Positions 25,063 to 34,188 of a stretch of 64,000 bases of DNA are shown here, piece by piece (the first letter of the stretch is position 1; each line of letters begins with the position of its first letter). Source of the DNA: Filimonas zeae (GTDB lineage: Bacteria; Bacteroidota; Bacteroidia; Chitinophagales; Chitinophagaceae); the NCBI RefSeq assembly GCF_014641615.1, contig NZ_BMIB01000003.1:744001-808000 (forward strand), written 5' to 3'. The notes under the pieces are model-generated. The model made no database searches and was not told the origin of the DNA. It saw only the letters and a program-made list of their open reading frames with translations. Both the position numbers and the translations under genes were made by a program.

Positions 25063-26532
25063 TTACACCAACACTTCACTCAGTTGTTCTACGGGTGCCA
25101 TGCAGGTGTAACAACTGTAATCCGCGGGCAATTGCTCAAAAGGGGTATGTGCTGCTATGCCCTGCTGCGGATCGCCGGTTTGGGGGTCGTAAATGGTGGT
25201 GCAGCAGTTGCATTGGTATACTACCCGCCGGTTCACTTCCTGTATAGAAGGCGGTGTTTCAACAGCCGCTTCCGGTAGGTGCTGACGGCTGGCCGCCTGC
25301 TCGTAAAACAGCTTACTGATGGATACCAGATAAGGCCCCAGATGGTCTTTGGCTACTGCTTCGCGGAAGAGTATATAGTTGCCGGCATTGGGGTTAAAAT
25401 CTTCCGAGTAATAAATGTCATAGCGTACCTGCGATTTCAGGCTCATTCTTGTCTGCCCTTCCTTTTGGCGTATAAGCACAGAGCCATAGGCGGGCGTTGC
25501 ATTTTTTATCAGTACGCCAAAGCACAGGCCGTAGGTGCGTACATCTTCTTTATCAAAATAACGTATTACGTGGCGCTTTACTACCAGGGCATCTTCATTA
25601 CCATCTTCCACCCACCAGTTTAATTCGTTGGCTGCATGGCGTACGTTTATGCGGTAGCGGCCCAGAATGCTATCCCACTGAGGACGTTGCGCGGGCTGAA
25701 TGTTTTTAATAATGATAGATTTCCAGGGCGTGGCATGCAGTTCGCCAATACGGCTGTTGAGGCACAGGCGTGCTATTTCCTGTAAAAAAGGTACGGGAAA
25801 CAGTTCATCCCGCCGGTAAATGCCCAGCCAGTAATGGCTGCCGTACCGGTTAAAGCCTTCGTAATAAGGCAGGTGAAAGGCAGGTGTAACTGGTGTGGTT
25901 TGGGCTGGTTGTGCAATGTATTCCAGTTGCTTCCGCAGTTTCTGGTACAGGCCTGCCCCGTCCCGTGCCGCCATCAGTGCCTGATTAGCAGGTTTCTGGC
26001 TTTGCTGCTCCAGCGCTATGGTAACAGTGGCCAGGTCGTTGGTGTATACCAGTTCGGGCCAGTGGTATAGCATGTCTGTGCCAGGAAAGCGCAGGTATAA
26101 ATGCCAGTAATGCGTTTCCGCAGCGGCTATCCAGTTAATATGGCCGGTATACAGCGGTACAAAACTCTGGCCGGGGTTGCAGATGTTTACCTTAGACCGG
26201 CGTACAGATGGTGCCAGCAGGGCTAGCACGTCTTTATACACGCCCTCTGTTACCCAGGTGTCTTCACAAAAAATATCGGTTGATACGTAAGAACTGAAAA
26301 TGTTGGGCGACAATTGTTTTTGCGGGGCAGCTTCTATGTGTTGCTTTTTACAATCCTGCAGAAAAGCTTTTACAGCGCTTACCGGTACTTCAATACACAG
26401 CTGTTGCCGCAGGTTAAACGAAACATCGGTTATTTGATATGCTTCGGTAATGTCCAGTATATTCAGCAGATAACCGGGCGATACAATGCCGCCGTTAAAA
26501 TTCATTACTATGGTCTGATGTCGTTTTATCAT
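25063..26532 (-). CDS. Rubredoxin-tailed protein of the nitrate assimilation operon
   Basis: A 489-residue cytoplasmic protein. The last ~60 residues form a rubredoxin-like domain: Y-Q-C-N-C-C (CxxC with an extra Cys, and Thr where Gly is usual), I-Y-D-P, G-D-P-Q-Q-G-I, then F-E-Q-L-P-A-D-Y-S-C-Y-T-C. The first ~430 residues may resemble ferredoxin-like half domains of nitrite/sulfite reductases, but I see no siroheme/4Fe-4S cysteine set, so that is only a guess. It overlaps the nitrate reductase gene by 4 bases and should carry electrons for nitrate or nitrite reduction. Confidence 0.65.
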   Translation of the reverse strand: MIKRHQTIVMNFNGGIVSPGYLLNILDITEAYQITDVSFNLRQQLCIEVPVSAVKAFLQDCKKQHIEAAPQKQLSPNIFSSYVSTDIFCEDTWVTEGVYKDVLALLAPSVRRSKVNICNPGQSFVPLYTGHINWIAAAETHYWHLYLRFPGTDMLYHWPELVYTNDLATVTIALEQQSQKPANQALMAARDGAGLYQKLRKQLEYIAQPAQTTPVTPAFHLPYYEGFNRYGSHYWLGIYRRDELFPVPFLQEIARLCLNSRIGELHATPWKSIIIKNIQPAQRPQWDSILGRYRINVRHAANELNWWVEDGNEDALVVKRHVIRYFDKEDVRTYGLCFGVLIKNATPAYGSVLIRQKEGQTRMSLKSQVRYDIYYSEDFNPNAGNYILFREAVAKDHLGPYLVSISKLFYEQAASRQHLPEAAVETPPSIQEVNRRVVYQCNCCTTIYDPQTGDPQQGIAAHTPFEQLPADYSCYTCMAPVEQLSEVLV

Positions 26533-29500
26533 GCCGTTACCGGTTGCATTTCGCGTGAAAGAATGGCTGCCACTTCACTGCGGCAGCTGCCGCATCCCAT
26601 GCCTGCGCCAGTGGCCTGGCACAGGGCTTTCAGTTCCTGATGGCCTTCCTGTATTTTCTGGCAAATGTTACCTTCGCCTACATTGCCGCACGAGCAGATG
26701 AGTTTGCCCAGTACAGGTTCTGCTTTTTTACCGGAGCGTAGTAATTGCATGCGTTTATCACTTAATTCAATCTTCTGCTGTATCAGGTCGCGGAACTCCA
26801 GAAACTCACTCCGATCGCCTATCAGTATAGCGCCGATAAGCCGGTCATTGTGTATTACACATTTTTTATAATAGCGTTTGGCTTTATCTATAAACACCAC
26901 CTCTTCATACGCAGGATCGTTAGGGGCTTCTACGGTGCCTAGCGAGCAAATATCGGCTCCGTGCAGTTTTAGAATATTCATAAACAAACTGCCTTCGTAA
27001 TAGCGGGATATATCGCCATTCAGGTAACCGGCCAGTATTTCTGCCTGCTGTTCCGCGGCAGCGGTTATACCATACAGGGTGCCATTAAACTCTGCTATTT
27101 CACCAATGGCAAATATATTTTCATCATTGGTTTGCAGGTACTGATTTACCACTACTCCCCTTTTGCATTCCAGCCCGGCTGCCTTGGCCAGTTCAATATT
27201 AGGTACAGTGCCTATTGATAGTAACACGGCCTGACAATCCACGGTGCGGCCGCTTTTCAGCTTAATGCCTGTTAAACGGGTGGTACCCATAAAACGCTCT
27301 ATCTCGTCGTTATACCATACTTCTATATTCCGCTCAGCCAGTTCCTGGTGCAGCAGGGTGCTACCCAGTGTATCCAGTTGCCTGTCCATCAGGCGCGATG
27401 AGCGTTGCAGCACTGCGACTTCTATACCTATCTCTGTCAGCGATGCTGCCATTTCAATACCCAGCAGTCCCCCGCCTACGATAAGTACCTTACCCTTTGC
27501 CGGTTGCAGGTGGCGTATAAAGGCTTCTGCATCGTCGCGGCTGCGCATGGTAAAAATGCCTTTTAGCGTTGGGGTATCGCGCAGTAGCGCAGGGCTGCTG
27601 CCGGTAGCTATCAACAATACATCGTAATGGTGGGTTTGGCCCCGGCTGTCTGTAATGGTTTTTGTTTCCCGGTCTATGGCAGCTATGCTTATACCGCGGT
27701 GCAACTGTATGTCCAACAGAGTTTCCTCTTCATCCGTCATTTTTACCAGCTGTTGCCACTGCTGGGTGCCGCTTACATAATCGGGCAGCATTACGCGGTT
27801 GTAGAACGGCTGATTTTCGCGGCTGAATACGGTAATGCGGTCGTTGGTGTTCAGTTGCCGGTAAGCGCGGGCAAAAGCATGCGCCCCTGCCCCTGCGCCT
27901 ACCACAATAATATGCTGATAAGGCTTGTGATAGCGGGTTACCTGTACGGCGGAGAATTTAAAGTCGGGCTGTTTGGATATGGGATCAAGCAGCGTATGAG
28001 TAAGGTTGTTGGCCCTGCTGAGATCGTTGCCAAACAGCTTGCCCCAGTGCATGGGTAAAAATACCAGCCCTTTCTTAACGCTGTCTGTTATTTTCACTTT
28101 TACCTGTACGCTACCCAGGCGGTTGGTAATCTCCACTACATCGTCCATCTGTATATCCCGCTCTGCTGCATCGTGCGGATGCATTTCCAGAAAGGGGCTG
28201 CTGATGTGTTGTTTCAGTTTGTTTACCTTACCGGTTTTACTCATCGTATGCCAGTGATCGCGTATACGGCCGGTGGTAAGCACCAGCGGGTAATCGGGCG
28301 TTACGGGTTCAGATACATTGTCATCACCAAATGCATGAATACGGGCACGGCCCGAAGGCGTATAAAATTGCTGATCGGTAAACAGTCTTTTGGTGCCGGT
28401 GGCTGCGCCCTCTTCTGTATAAGGCCACTGAATGGTGCGGTGGTGGCGTATGGTGTCATAAGTAAGTGGGGTAATATCTATATGGGTACCTGCCGTAAGC
28501 CGGGCATGCTCACGATATATCTCTTCCATATTCTTATAATCAAAGCCGTGGTAGCCCATCTTCTGTGCAAAACGGCAGAGTATTTCTGCATCCGGTAACG
28601 CTTCACCAGGTGGCGTGGTTAACCGGGGCAGGTAGCTGATGCGGCGTTCGGCGTTCGTCATGGTGCCCTCCTTTTCCGTCCACGCGGCGGCGGGCAGTAC
28701 CACATCGGCGTAAGCCAGTGTTTCGGGTTTGTTCGATACTTCCTGCACTACCACAAAACGGGCGTTGCGTAATCCCTCCTCGGCCATCCTTACATCGGGC
28801 ATACTCACCAGTGGGTTGGTGCCCATAATCCAGATGGCTTTGAGGGTGCCGTTGCGCAGGCCTTCAAACATTTGTGTGGCGGTAAGGCCGGGGTTTTCTT
28901 CTATAGTGGTGCCACCCCAGAATTCCTGCACCTCTTTGCGGTGCTGTGGGTTGCCAAGGTCGCGGTGGGCAGGCAGCAGATTGGCAAGGCCGCCCACTTC
29001 CCTGCCACCCATAGCATTGGGCTGGCCAGTAAGCGAAAAGGGGCCGCAGCCGGGTTTACCTATGGTACCGGTTATCAGGTGCAGATTTATCAGGCTCAGG
29101 TTTTTATGTACGCCAATGGCGCTTTGGTTCAGGCCCATTGTCCATAGGGTCATAAAGCGTTCTGAGCGGCCGATATATCCGGCGGCCTGTATCAGGTCTG
29201 CTTCTGCTATACCGCAGATCAGTGCTGCTTCCGCAACAGAACGTTGCATCACGGCTTTCTGGTATGCGTCAAAGCCTTCGGTATGGTCGCGTATAAAACT
29301 AAAATCTGTCATCCCCTGTTCCAGTAACAGCCTTCCTATGGCATGGTGCAGTACTATATCGGTTCCCGGTGTTACCTGCAGGTGTACCGTAGCCAGCGCG
29401 CATGTTTGGGTAACGCGTGGGTCGCTTACAATAATCACCAGATCGGGCCGGGCTGCTTTGGCAGCTTCAATACGGCGCCATAAAATAGGATGGCACCATG

Positions 29501-30026
29501 CAGGGTTGGCTCCGGCTATAAAAATGCAGTCGGTGAGTTCTATATCATCATAACAGCCCGGTACAATATCTTCGCCCAGTGCCAGTTTATATGCCGCCAC
29601 TGCACTGCTCATACACAGGCGGGAATTGGTATCCAGGTTATTGCTGCCTATAAAACCTTTTATCAGCTTGTTTACTACATAATACTCTTCGGTAAGGCAC
29701 TGGCCCGAAGCATAAAACGCCACTGCTTCAGGCCCGAACCGCTGTATAATGGCTGCAAACGCGGCAGCTGTTCTGTTCAGGGCTTCCTCCCAGGTAGCCC
29801 GCTGCCGGGGGCTGTATTTGTTATATCTTACTTCCGGGTACAACAGCCGGTCGCTGGTATCCATCACCGTATAGTGCAGGTTCATGCCTTTACTGCAAAG
29901 CATGCCTTTGTTAACGGGATGATCCTTGTCTCCTTCCACCCATATTTTCCCATTCTGCTGTTTATGCACCAGCACGCCGCAGCCTACGCCACAATAGCAA
30001 CAGGTGGTTTTAAATGTTTCCGGCAT
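26529..30026 (-). CDS. Assimilatory nitrate reductase fused to NAD(P)H-type flavoprotein and BFD-like [2Fe-2S] domain
   Basis: The 1165-residue protein joins three modules. Residues ~1-690 are a molybdopterin oxidoreductase with a [4Fe-4S] motif (C9, C12, C16, C44; the usual CPYC reads CCYC) and a likely Mo-ligand C138 in T-N-S-R-L-C-M-S-S. Residues ~700-1080 are an FAD/NAD(P)H reductase (VVGAGAGAHAFA, then VGGGLLGIEMAA). Residues ~1100-1155 are a BFD-like [2Fe-2S] domain (CSCGNVGEGNIC and GCGSC). It would reduce nitrate to nitrite in the cytoplasm using a reduced nucleotide. It is preceded by the transporter and coupled to the rubredoxin gene. Confidence 0.88.
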   Translation of the reverse strand: MPETFKTTCCYCGVGCGVLVHKQQNGKIWVEGDKDHPVNKGMLCSKGMNLHYTVMDTSDRLLYPEVRYNKYSPRQRATWEEALNRTAAAFAAIIQRFGPEAVAFYASGQCLTEEYYVVNKLIKGFIGSNNLDTNSRLCMSSAVAAYKLALGEDIVPGCYDDIELTDCIFIAGANPAWCHPILWRRIEAAKAARPDLVIIVSDPRVTQTCALATVHLQVTPGTDIVLHHAIGRLLLEQGMTDFSFIRDHTEGFDAYQKAVMQRSVAEAALICGIAEADLIQAAGYIGRSERFMTLWTMGLNQSAIGVHKNLSLINLHLITGTIGKPGCGPFSLTGQPNAMGGREVGGLANLLPAHRDLGNPQHRKEVQEFWGGTTIEENPGLTATQMFEGLRNGTLKAIWIMGTNPLVSMPDVRMAEEGLRNARFVVVQEVSNKPETLAYADVVLPAAAWTEKEGTMTNAERRISYLPRLTTPPGEALPDAEILCRFAQKMGYHGFDYKNMEEIYREHARLTAGTHIDITPLTYDTIRHHRTIQWPYTEEGAATGTKRLFTDQQFYTPSGRARIHAFGDDNVSEPVTPDYPLVLTTGRIRDHWHTMSKTGKVNKLKQHISSPFLEMHPHDAAERDIQMDDVVEITNRLGSVQVKVKITDSVKKGLVFLPMHWGKLFGNDLSRANNLTHTLLDPISKQPDFKFSAVQVTRYHKPYQHIIVVGAGAGAHAFARAYRQLNTNDRITVFSRENQPFYNRVMLPDYVSGTQQWQQLVKMTDEEETLLDIQLHRGISIAAIDRETKTITDSRGQTHHYDVLLIATGSSPALLRDTPTLKGIFTMRSRDDAEAFIRHLQPAKGKVLIVGGGLLGIEMAASLTEIGIEVAVLQRSSRLMDRQLDTLGSTLLHQELAERNIEVWYNDEIERFMGTTRLTGIKLKSGRTVDCQAVLLSIGTVPNIELAKAAGLECKRGVVVNQYLQTNDENIFAIGEIAEFNGTLYGITAAAEQQAEILAGYLNGDISRYYEGSLFMNILKLHGADICSLGTVEAPNDPAYEEVVFIDKAKRYYKKCVIHNDRLIGAILIGDRSEFLEFRDLIQQKIELSDKRMQLLRSGKKAEPVLGKLICSCGNVGEGNICQKIQEGHQELKALCQATGAGMGCGSCRSEVAAILSREMQPVTA

Positions 30027-30035
30027 AAGTGTTAT

Positions 30036-31346
30036 TTATTCAGTAAGTGCCAGCGCGCGTTCTGCCGGCGTGTAGGTTTCGGTAACTTCTTTTCTCTTAA
30101 ACCGGGTAATCAGTATAATCAGTGATACGGCAATTACGATATAACCAATATAGCTGAAGGCCTGTATATAGGTGATGGAACTGGATTTAAACAGAAACCC
30201 GAAGAACATACCGCCCAGGTTGCCTCCCGCACCCACAACGCCGCTCACCAGCCCTACGTTTTTAGGGTGCAGAAAGGGTACTATACCATAGGTAGCGCCA
30301 TTGGCCATTTTCAAAAACAAGGCAAACAGCAGCATGCAGCTGATTGCCATTACAAAGCTGCCTGCCTGTGCAAAAAACAGCAGGCCAATACCTTCCAGTA
30401 ATAGTACAAAAGCCAGCAGTAGTCCTTTTCCGCGCATACCAAAACGTACGCCCACTTTATCACTCATTACACCACCCAGTGCGCGGGCAAACAGGTTCAT
30501 AAAGCCGAATATGCCGGCCCAGAAGCCTGCCCTTTCCTGCGGCAGCTGAAAGGTGTCGGTAAAATGCAGTGCGGCAACGTTGTCGAAGGTTATTTCCATA
30601 CCAAAACACATGGCATAAGCCAGTACCAGTGCCCATATACGCCAGTCGGCCAGTACTTTCCAGTCGCTTTTATCTTTCTCCGGCTGGTAACCGGTCTCAT
30701 CGTAGTTACCTGCAGGCGTGTCTTTGGTGTACTTCCAGTACAGCCAGGCCACTGCCAGCATCATTATGCCCGGCAGTATCATGGCATAACGCCATGCCTG
30801 TTTATCGGTATAGCCCATGCCTACAATGGTGGCAAATATCAGCGGCATCACCATATTGGTTACACCGCCCCCCAGGTTACCCCAGCCGCCCGCTACAGCG
30901 TTGGCGGTGCCTTTAATATTGGGTGCAAACATCATAGAGGTGTGAAACTGGGTAATTACAAACGAAGCACCTATTACGCCAATAGCCAGGCGAAACAGTA
31001 AAAAGGTAGCGTAATCGTGTGCCAGGCCTACCAGAAACACGGGTAGCGAGCCCACTATCAGCAGCCGCACGGCGGTTTTGCGGGGGCCCCAGGTATCGCA
31101 GAGTTTGCCTATTATAAGGCGGGCGACAATGGTAGACGAAACGGAAGCAATAATGATATTACCTATCTGGCTTTTGGTAAGCCCCAGATCGGCCCTTATG
31201 GCGGGCATTAACGGGGCCAGTCCAAACCAGCCGAAAAAGCATACAAAAAACATAAGCCAGGTAATATGAAACGAGCGCACCTGAACGCCTTTCATAGTAA
31301 ACAGTGGCAAGGAACTAAGCGGTTTTGCATTGTTTGTACCAGACAT
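30036..31346 (-). CDS. MFS nitrate/nitrite transporter (NarK/NasA type)
   Basis: ATG at 31346 is chosen; an upstream in-frame ATG would add 22 residues of leader. The ~436-residue protein has 12 membrane helices and the nitrate-porter signatures: F-F-G-W-F-G-L-A-P-L-M-P near helix 1, R-L-I-I-G-K-L-C-D-T-W-G-P-R, and the nitrate signature A-G-G-W-G-N-L-G-G-G-V-T. A second Gly-rich signature (G-A-G-G-N-L-G-G-M-F-F-G) lies in the C-terminal half. It imports nitrate, or exchanges it for nitrite. It is the first gene of the minus-strand operon, 9 bases before the reductase. Confidence 0.93.
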   Translation of the reverse strand: MSGTNNAKPLSSLPLFTMKGVQVRSFHITWLMFFVCFFGWFGLAPLMPAIRADLGLTKSQIGNIIIASVSSTIVARLIIGKLCDTWGPRKTAVRLLIVGSLPVFLVGLAHDYATFLLFRLAIGVIGASFVITQFHTSMMFAPNIKGTANAVAGGWGNLGGGVTNMVMPLIFATIVGMGYTDKQAWRYAMILPGIMMLAVAWLYWKYTKDTPAGNYDETGYQPEKDKSDWKVLADWRIWALVLAYAMCFGMEITFDNVAALHFTDTFQLPQERAGFWAGIFGFMNLFARALGGVMSDKVGVRFGMRGKGLLLAFVLLLEGIGLLFFAQAGSFVMAISCMLLFALFLKMANGATYGIVPFLHPKNVGLVSGVVGAGGNLGGMFFGFLFKSSSITYIQAFSYIGYIVIAVSLIILITRFKRKEVTETYTPAERALALTE

Positions 31347-31732
31347 AACAACATTTTTAATGGTGGTAAATGAGTAATGGTACACATGGCAGGCAATCTC
31401 AGGCAAAAACACACATAGCTACGCTTAACCAGGTGGCAGCCCGGCGGCTACAGCTGTAAGGGGGAGTTTCCCCGCACAGAATCTTTCTCTTCAGCAGTTT
31501 TCTTTCACGTTTTTCCAGTTTCCGGAAACCGGCAGTTTTTAATATTATAAATAAACCTATGTAATGTTTTGTACAGGTATTTGTGAATATTTAAAACTTT
31601 AATCGTGATTTATGTCATAAATATAGGATTGAATGTTTAATTTTCCAATACAAAGCATGATTTAGGTAATAAATTTTGTTGAAATAATTCTGATGCTGTT
31701 TTTAATTCTGATGTGTTAATAACTGCTTTACT
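31347..31732. promoter_or_regulatory. Divergent regulatory region between nitrate and molybdenum-cofactor operons
   Basis: This 386-bp AT-rich gap has no gene. It contains two perfect palindromes: GTTTCCGGAAAC at 31518-31529, and ATTTATG-T-CATAAAT at 31608-31622. A GC-rich part at about 31440-31476 (GGGGAGTTTCCCC hairpin) would lie in the 5' leader of the nitrate operon. They are likely operator sites for coordinated control by nitrate, nitrogen or redox, but no regulator gene is adjacent. No perfect TAnnTTTG box was found. Confidence 0.5.
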
Positions 31733-32929
31733 ATGGTAAGTGTTACAGCTGCAAAAAAAAATATTCAGGAACTGGCTGCCCCCGTGCCGTACGAAACAGT
31801 GCCTTTGTCGGAAGCATCCGGCCGGGTATTAGCCCTGCCTGTACATGCACCGGCAGATGTTCCGGGCTTCCATCAGAGCGCTATGGATGGTTATGCCTTT
31901 ACCTGGCAGTGCTGGCAGCAGCTGCCGCTGGAGGTGCATGGTCGCATACCGGCAGGTTTTGCGGAACAGGAGCCATTATCCCCTCAATATGCCGTCCGCA
32001 TATATACCGGTGCTGCGCTGCCCCCCGGCGCAGATACGGTGGTAATGCAGGAGAAAACGGTTTTGCACCAGGCCCGGCTTTTTATTCAGGATGAAAGGTT
32101 GGCACCCGGTGCCAACGTACGCCTCAGAGGCAGTGAGGTGGCCGCCGGCCAGCTGGCGTTGGAGGCAGGCAGCTACCTGCATTCCGGCTCTGTTGGTTTT
32201 CTGGCCAATATGGGCGTGTATGAAGTGCCGGTGCATCGCAAGGTGCGCGTTACACTTATTATTACAGGCAGCGAGCTGGTGCAGCCGGGCGCACCATTAT
32301 TATACGGCCAGGTGTATGAAGCTAATTCCTGGAGCCTGCGGGCGGCCTTGCAGCATTTGCCTGTGCAGGTACAGCAGGTGTTGCACGTGCCAGACAATCT
32401 TCACCAGACTATACAGGCAATAAATACGGCTGTTATACAGAGCGATGTTGTTTTAATAACCGGTGGGGTAAGCACGGGCGATTATGATTATGTGGCAGAA
32501 GCACTTCATGCCTGCGGCACGCAGTTTTTGTTTCATAAAGTAAAACAAAAGCCCGGCAAGCCATTACTGTTTGCCCGTAGCGGCCAAACGCTGCTGTTTG
32601 GATTACCCGGCAACCCTGCGGCTGTGCTTACCTGTTTTTATGAGTATGTATGGCCTGCTATAGAGCAAATGGCAGGCCTGTGTAACACGCGCCTGCAACA
32701 GGTGCAGCGAAGACTTACAGCCCGGGTGGTTAAAAAGCCGGGCCTTACCTGTTTTATGAAAGCGATATGCAACACAGAAGAGGTAACGCCCTGTATGGCA
32801 CAGGAATCGTATCGTCTTTCTTCTTTTCATACGGCCAATTGCCTCCTGGTACTGGAAGAAGATACAACAGCGTATTCGCCGGGCGATCTGGTAAAGGTGC
32901 ATTTGTTGCCAGATCGTTTACCTTATTAA
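31733..32929 (+). CDS. moeA: Molybdopterin molybdenumtransferase
   Basis: The 398-residue cytosolic enzyme inserts molybdate into adenylated molybdopterin. Conserved blocks are present: S-A-M-D-G-Y-A at about 46-52, R-I-Y-T-G-A-A-L-P-P-G-A-D-T-V-V-M-Q-E, T-G-G-V-S-T-G-D-Y-D-Y-V, and F-G-L-P-G-N-P-A-A. It heads the plus-strand cofactor operon opposite the nitrate genes. Length is typical. Confidence 0.94.
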   Translation: MVSVTAAKKNIQELAAPVPYETVPLSEASGRVLALPVHAPADVPGFHQSAMDGYAFTWQCWQQLPLEVHGRIPAGFAEQEPLSPQYAVRIYTGAALPPGADTVVMQEKTVLHQARLFIQDERLAPGANVRLRGSEVAAGQLALEAGSYLHSGSVGFLANMGVYEVPVHRKVRVTLIITGSELVQPGAPLLYGQVYEANSWSLRAALQHLPVQVQQVLHVPDNLHQTIQAINTAVIQSDVVLITGGVSTGDYDYVAEALHACGTQFLFHKVKQKPGKPLLFARSGQTLLFGLPGNPAAVLTCFYEYVWPAIEQMAGLCNTRLQQVQRRLTARVVKKPGLTCFMKAICNTEEVTPCMAQESYRLSSFHTANCLLVLEEDTTAYSPGDLVKVHLLPDRLPY

Positions 32930-32976
32930 TACACACCCGTTTGTTTTACAGGTTGTTTACCTAAATTGCCAATACT

Positions 32977-33492
32977 ATGCGTTTAGTGTTTATTCTTTTT
33001 TTAACCGTTCTCTCCTGTCAGTCAGCAGCAGGGCAGCATTCCATTACTGTTTCAGACACTATCACTGTTACGGTGTCCGGTAAGCACGCAGGCATTATTA
33101 CTGCGGCACAGCTGCAAAAATTATCTGCTGCTGCGCTGCCCGATGTAGTAATCCGTAACCATAACGGTGTGCCTAAAGATACTTTGCACGGACTTAAGGG
33201 TGTTCTGTTGAAAGATTTGCTGCGGTTGGATAGTCTCCTTACTTCCAGCCCAAAGTTATGGAGTACCTATTATCTTTCGTTTGTTGCTACAGACGGGTAT
33301 ACGGTGGTGTTCAGTTGGAACGAATTATTCAACTCCCCTGCCGGTGCCAATACCTGGCTGCTTACGGCTAAAAACGGAGTGGCATTGCCTCAGATGCACG
33401 ACCATATTGCAGTATTATGCACCAGTGATGCCAATACCGGCAGGAGGTTTGTGAAAGGATTGCGTGAAATACGTGTGATTAGTGTTCAATAA
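32977..33492 (+). CDS. Secreted molybdopterin-oxidoreductase-like (sulfite-oxidase fold) domain protein
   Basis: A 171-residue product with a signal peptide. The N-terminal leader ends near S-A-A-G-Q and a Cys in L-S-C-Q could be a lipobox. The pattern L-H-G-L-K-G-V-L-L-K-D-L-L, then Y-L-S-F-V-A-T-D-G-Y-T-V-V-F-S-W-N-E-L-F, then P-Q-M-H-D-H-I-A-V-L matches the small Oxidored_molyb-like domain without its catalytic Cys region. It is embedded in the cofactor operon, but its reaction is unknown; it may bind a molybdopterin or a metal. Confidence 0.6.
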   Translation: MRLVFILFLTVLSCQSAAGQHSITVSDTITVTVSGKHAGIITAAQLQKLSAAALPDVVIRNHNGVPKDTLHGLKGVLLKDLLRLDSLLTSSPKLWSTYYLSFVATDGYTVVFSWNELFNSPAGANTWLLTAKNGVALPQMHDHIAVLCTSDANTGRRFVKGLREIRVISVQ

Positions 33493-33502
33493 AACAGTGA
33501 AA

Positions 33503-33733
33503 ATGGCAATAGAAATAGTGGCATTTGGAAAAATAAGTGAAGTTACAGGAACAGGTCTGCAGGCCGAAGGGCCGGATACTACTGAAGCTTTGCAGCAATG
33601 GCTGCACAACCGGTATCCTGCATTGCAGCAGATGCGTTATTGTATAGCCGTAAACCAGCAAATAGTTAACAGCCATATACCACTGCCGGATGGTGCGCAG
33701 GTAGCGCTCCTTCCTCCCTTTTCCGGCGGATAA
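33503..33733 (+). CDS. moaD: Molybdopterin synthase sulfur-carrier subunit
   Basis: A 76-residue ubiquitin-like protein ending in the required Gly-Gly (PPFSGG). The ATG at 33503 is chosen; two GTG codons upstream are alternatives. MoaD is adenylated and thiocarboxylated at the C-terminus, then gives sulfur to precursor Z with MoaE. No moeB-like activating enzyme gene is in the operon. Confidence 0.9.
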   Translation: MAIEIVAFGKISEVTGTGLQAEGPDTTEALQQWLHNRYPALQQMRYCIAVNQQIVNSHIPLPDGAQVALLPPFSGG

Positions 33734-33750
33734 TTAACGACACAAAACAT

Positions 33751-34188
33751 ATGAAAAAGAACATTTTTGTACAGGGGCCAATAGATGCTGCCTTTATCGC
33801 CCGTTCCATTGAGCAGCACAGCAGCAAAACCGGTATTGGTGCCCATAACATTTTTCTGGGCCAGGTACGGGCCGATCAGGTGGGCGATACTACAGTAAGC
33901 GCCATTGAATATACTACTTATGAGGAAATGGCTTATAGCCGTATGCATGCCATACGGGAGCAATTGTTTGAAAAACACAATCTCACCTGCCTGCATGTAT
34001 ACCATAGCCTTGGTAAAGTAGCAGCTGGTGAAATCTGTTTATTTGTATTTGCTTCCGCCCCGCACCGACAGGCTGCTACAGATGCCTGCGGCGAAATGGT
34101 GGAAGAAATTAAAAATACGCTGCCTGTATGGGGGCGTGAAATATTCTGTAACGGCGAAAGCCAGTGGAAAGTGAATCAGCCTGCATGA
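33751..34188 (+). CDS. moaE: Molybdopterin synthase catalytic subunit
   Basis: The 145-residue protein has the MoaE blocks: G-A-H-N-I-F-L-G-Q-V-R-A-D, then A-I-E-Y-T-T-Y-E-E-M-A, H-S-L-G-K-V-A-A-G-E, and P-V-W-G-R-E. It converts precursor Z to molybdopterin with MoaD. Its stop overlaps the next start codon by ATGA. Confidence 0.93.
   Translation: MKKNIFVQGPIDAAFIARSIEQHSSKTGIGAHNIFLGQVRADQVGDTTVSAIEYTTYEEMAYSRMHAIREQLFEKHNLTCLHVYHSLGKVAAGEICLFVFASAPHRQAATDACGEMVEEIKNTLPVWGREIFCNGESQWKVNQPA

Noticed and set aside
31440..31476. Molybdenum-cofactor riboswitch in the nitrate operon leader
   Set aside because: A GC hairpin is visible, but I could not match the known conserved core; kept only as an unnamed candidate structure.
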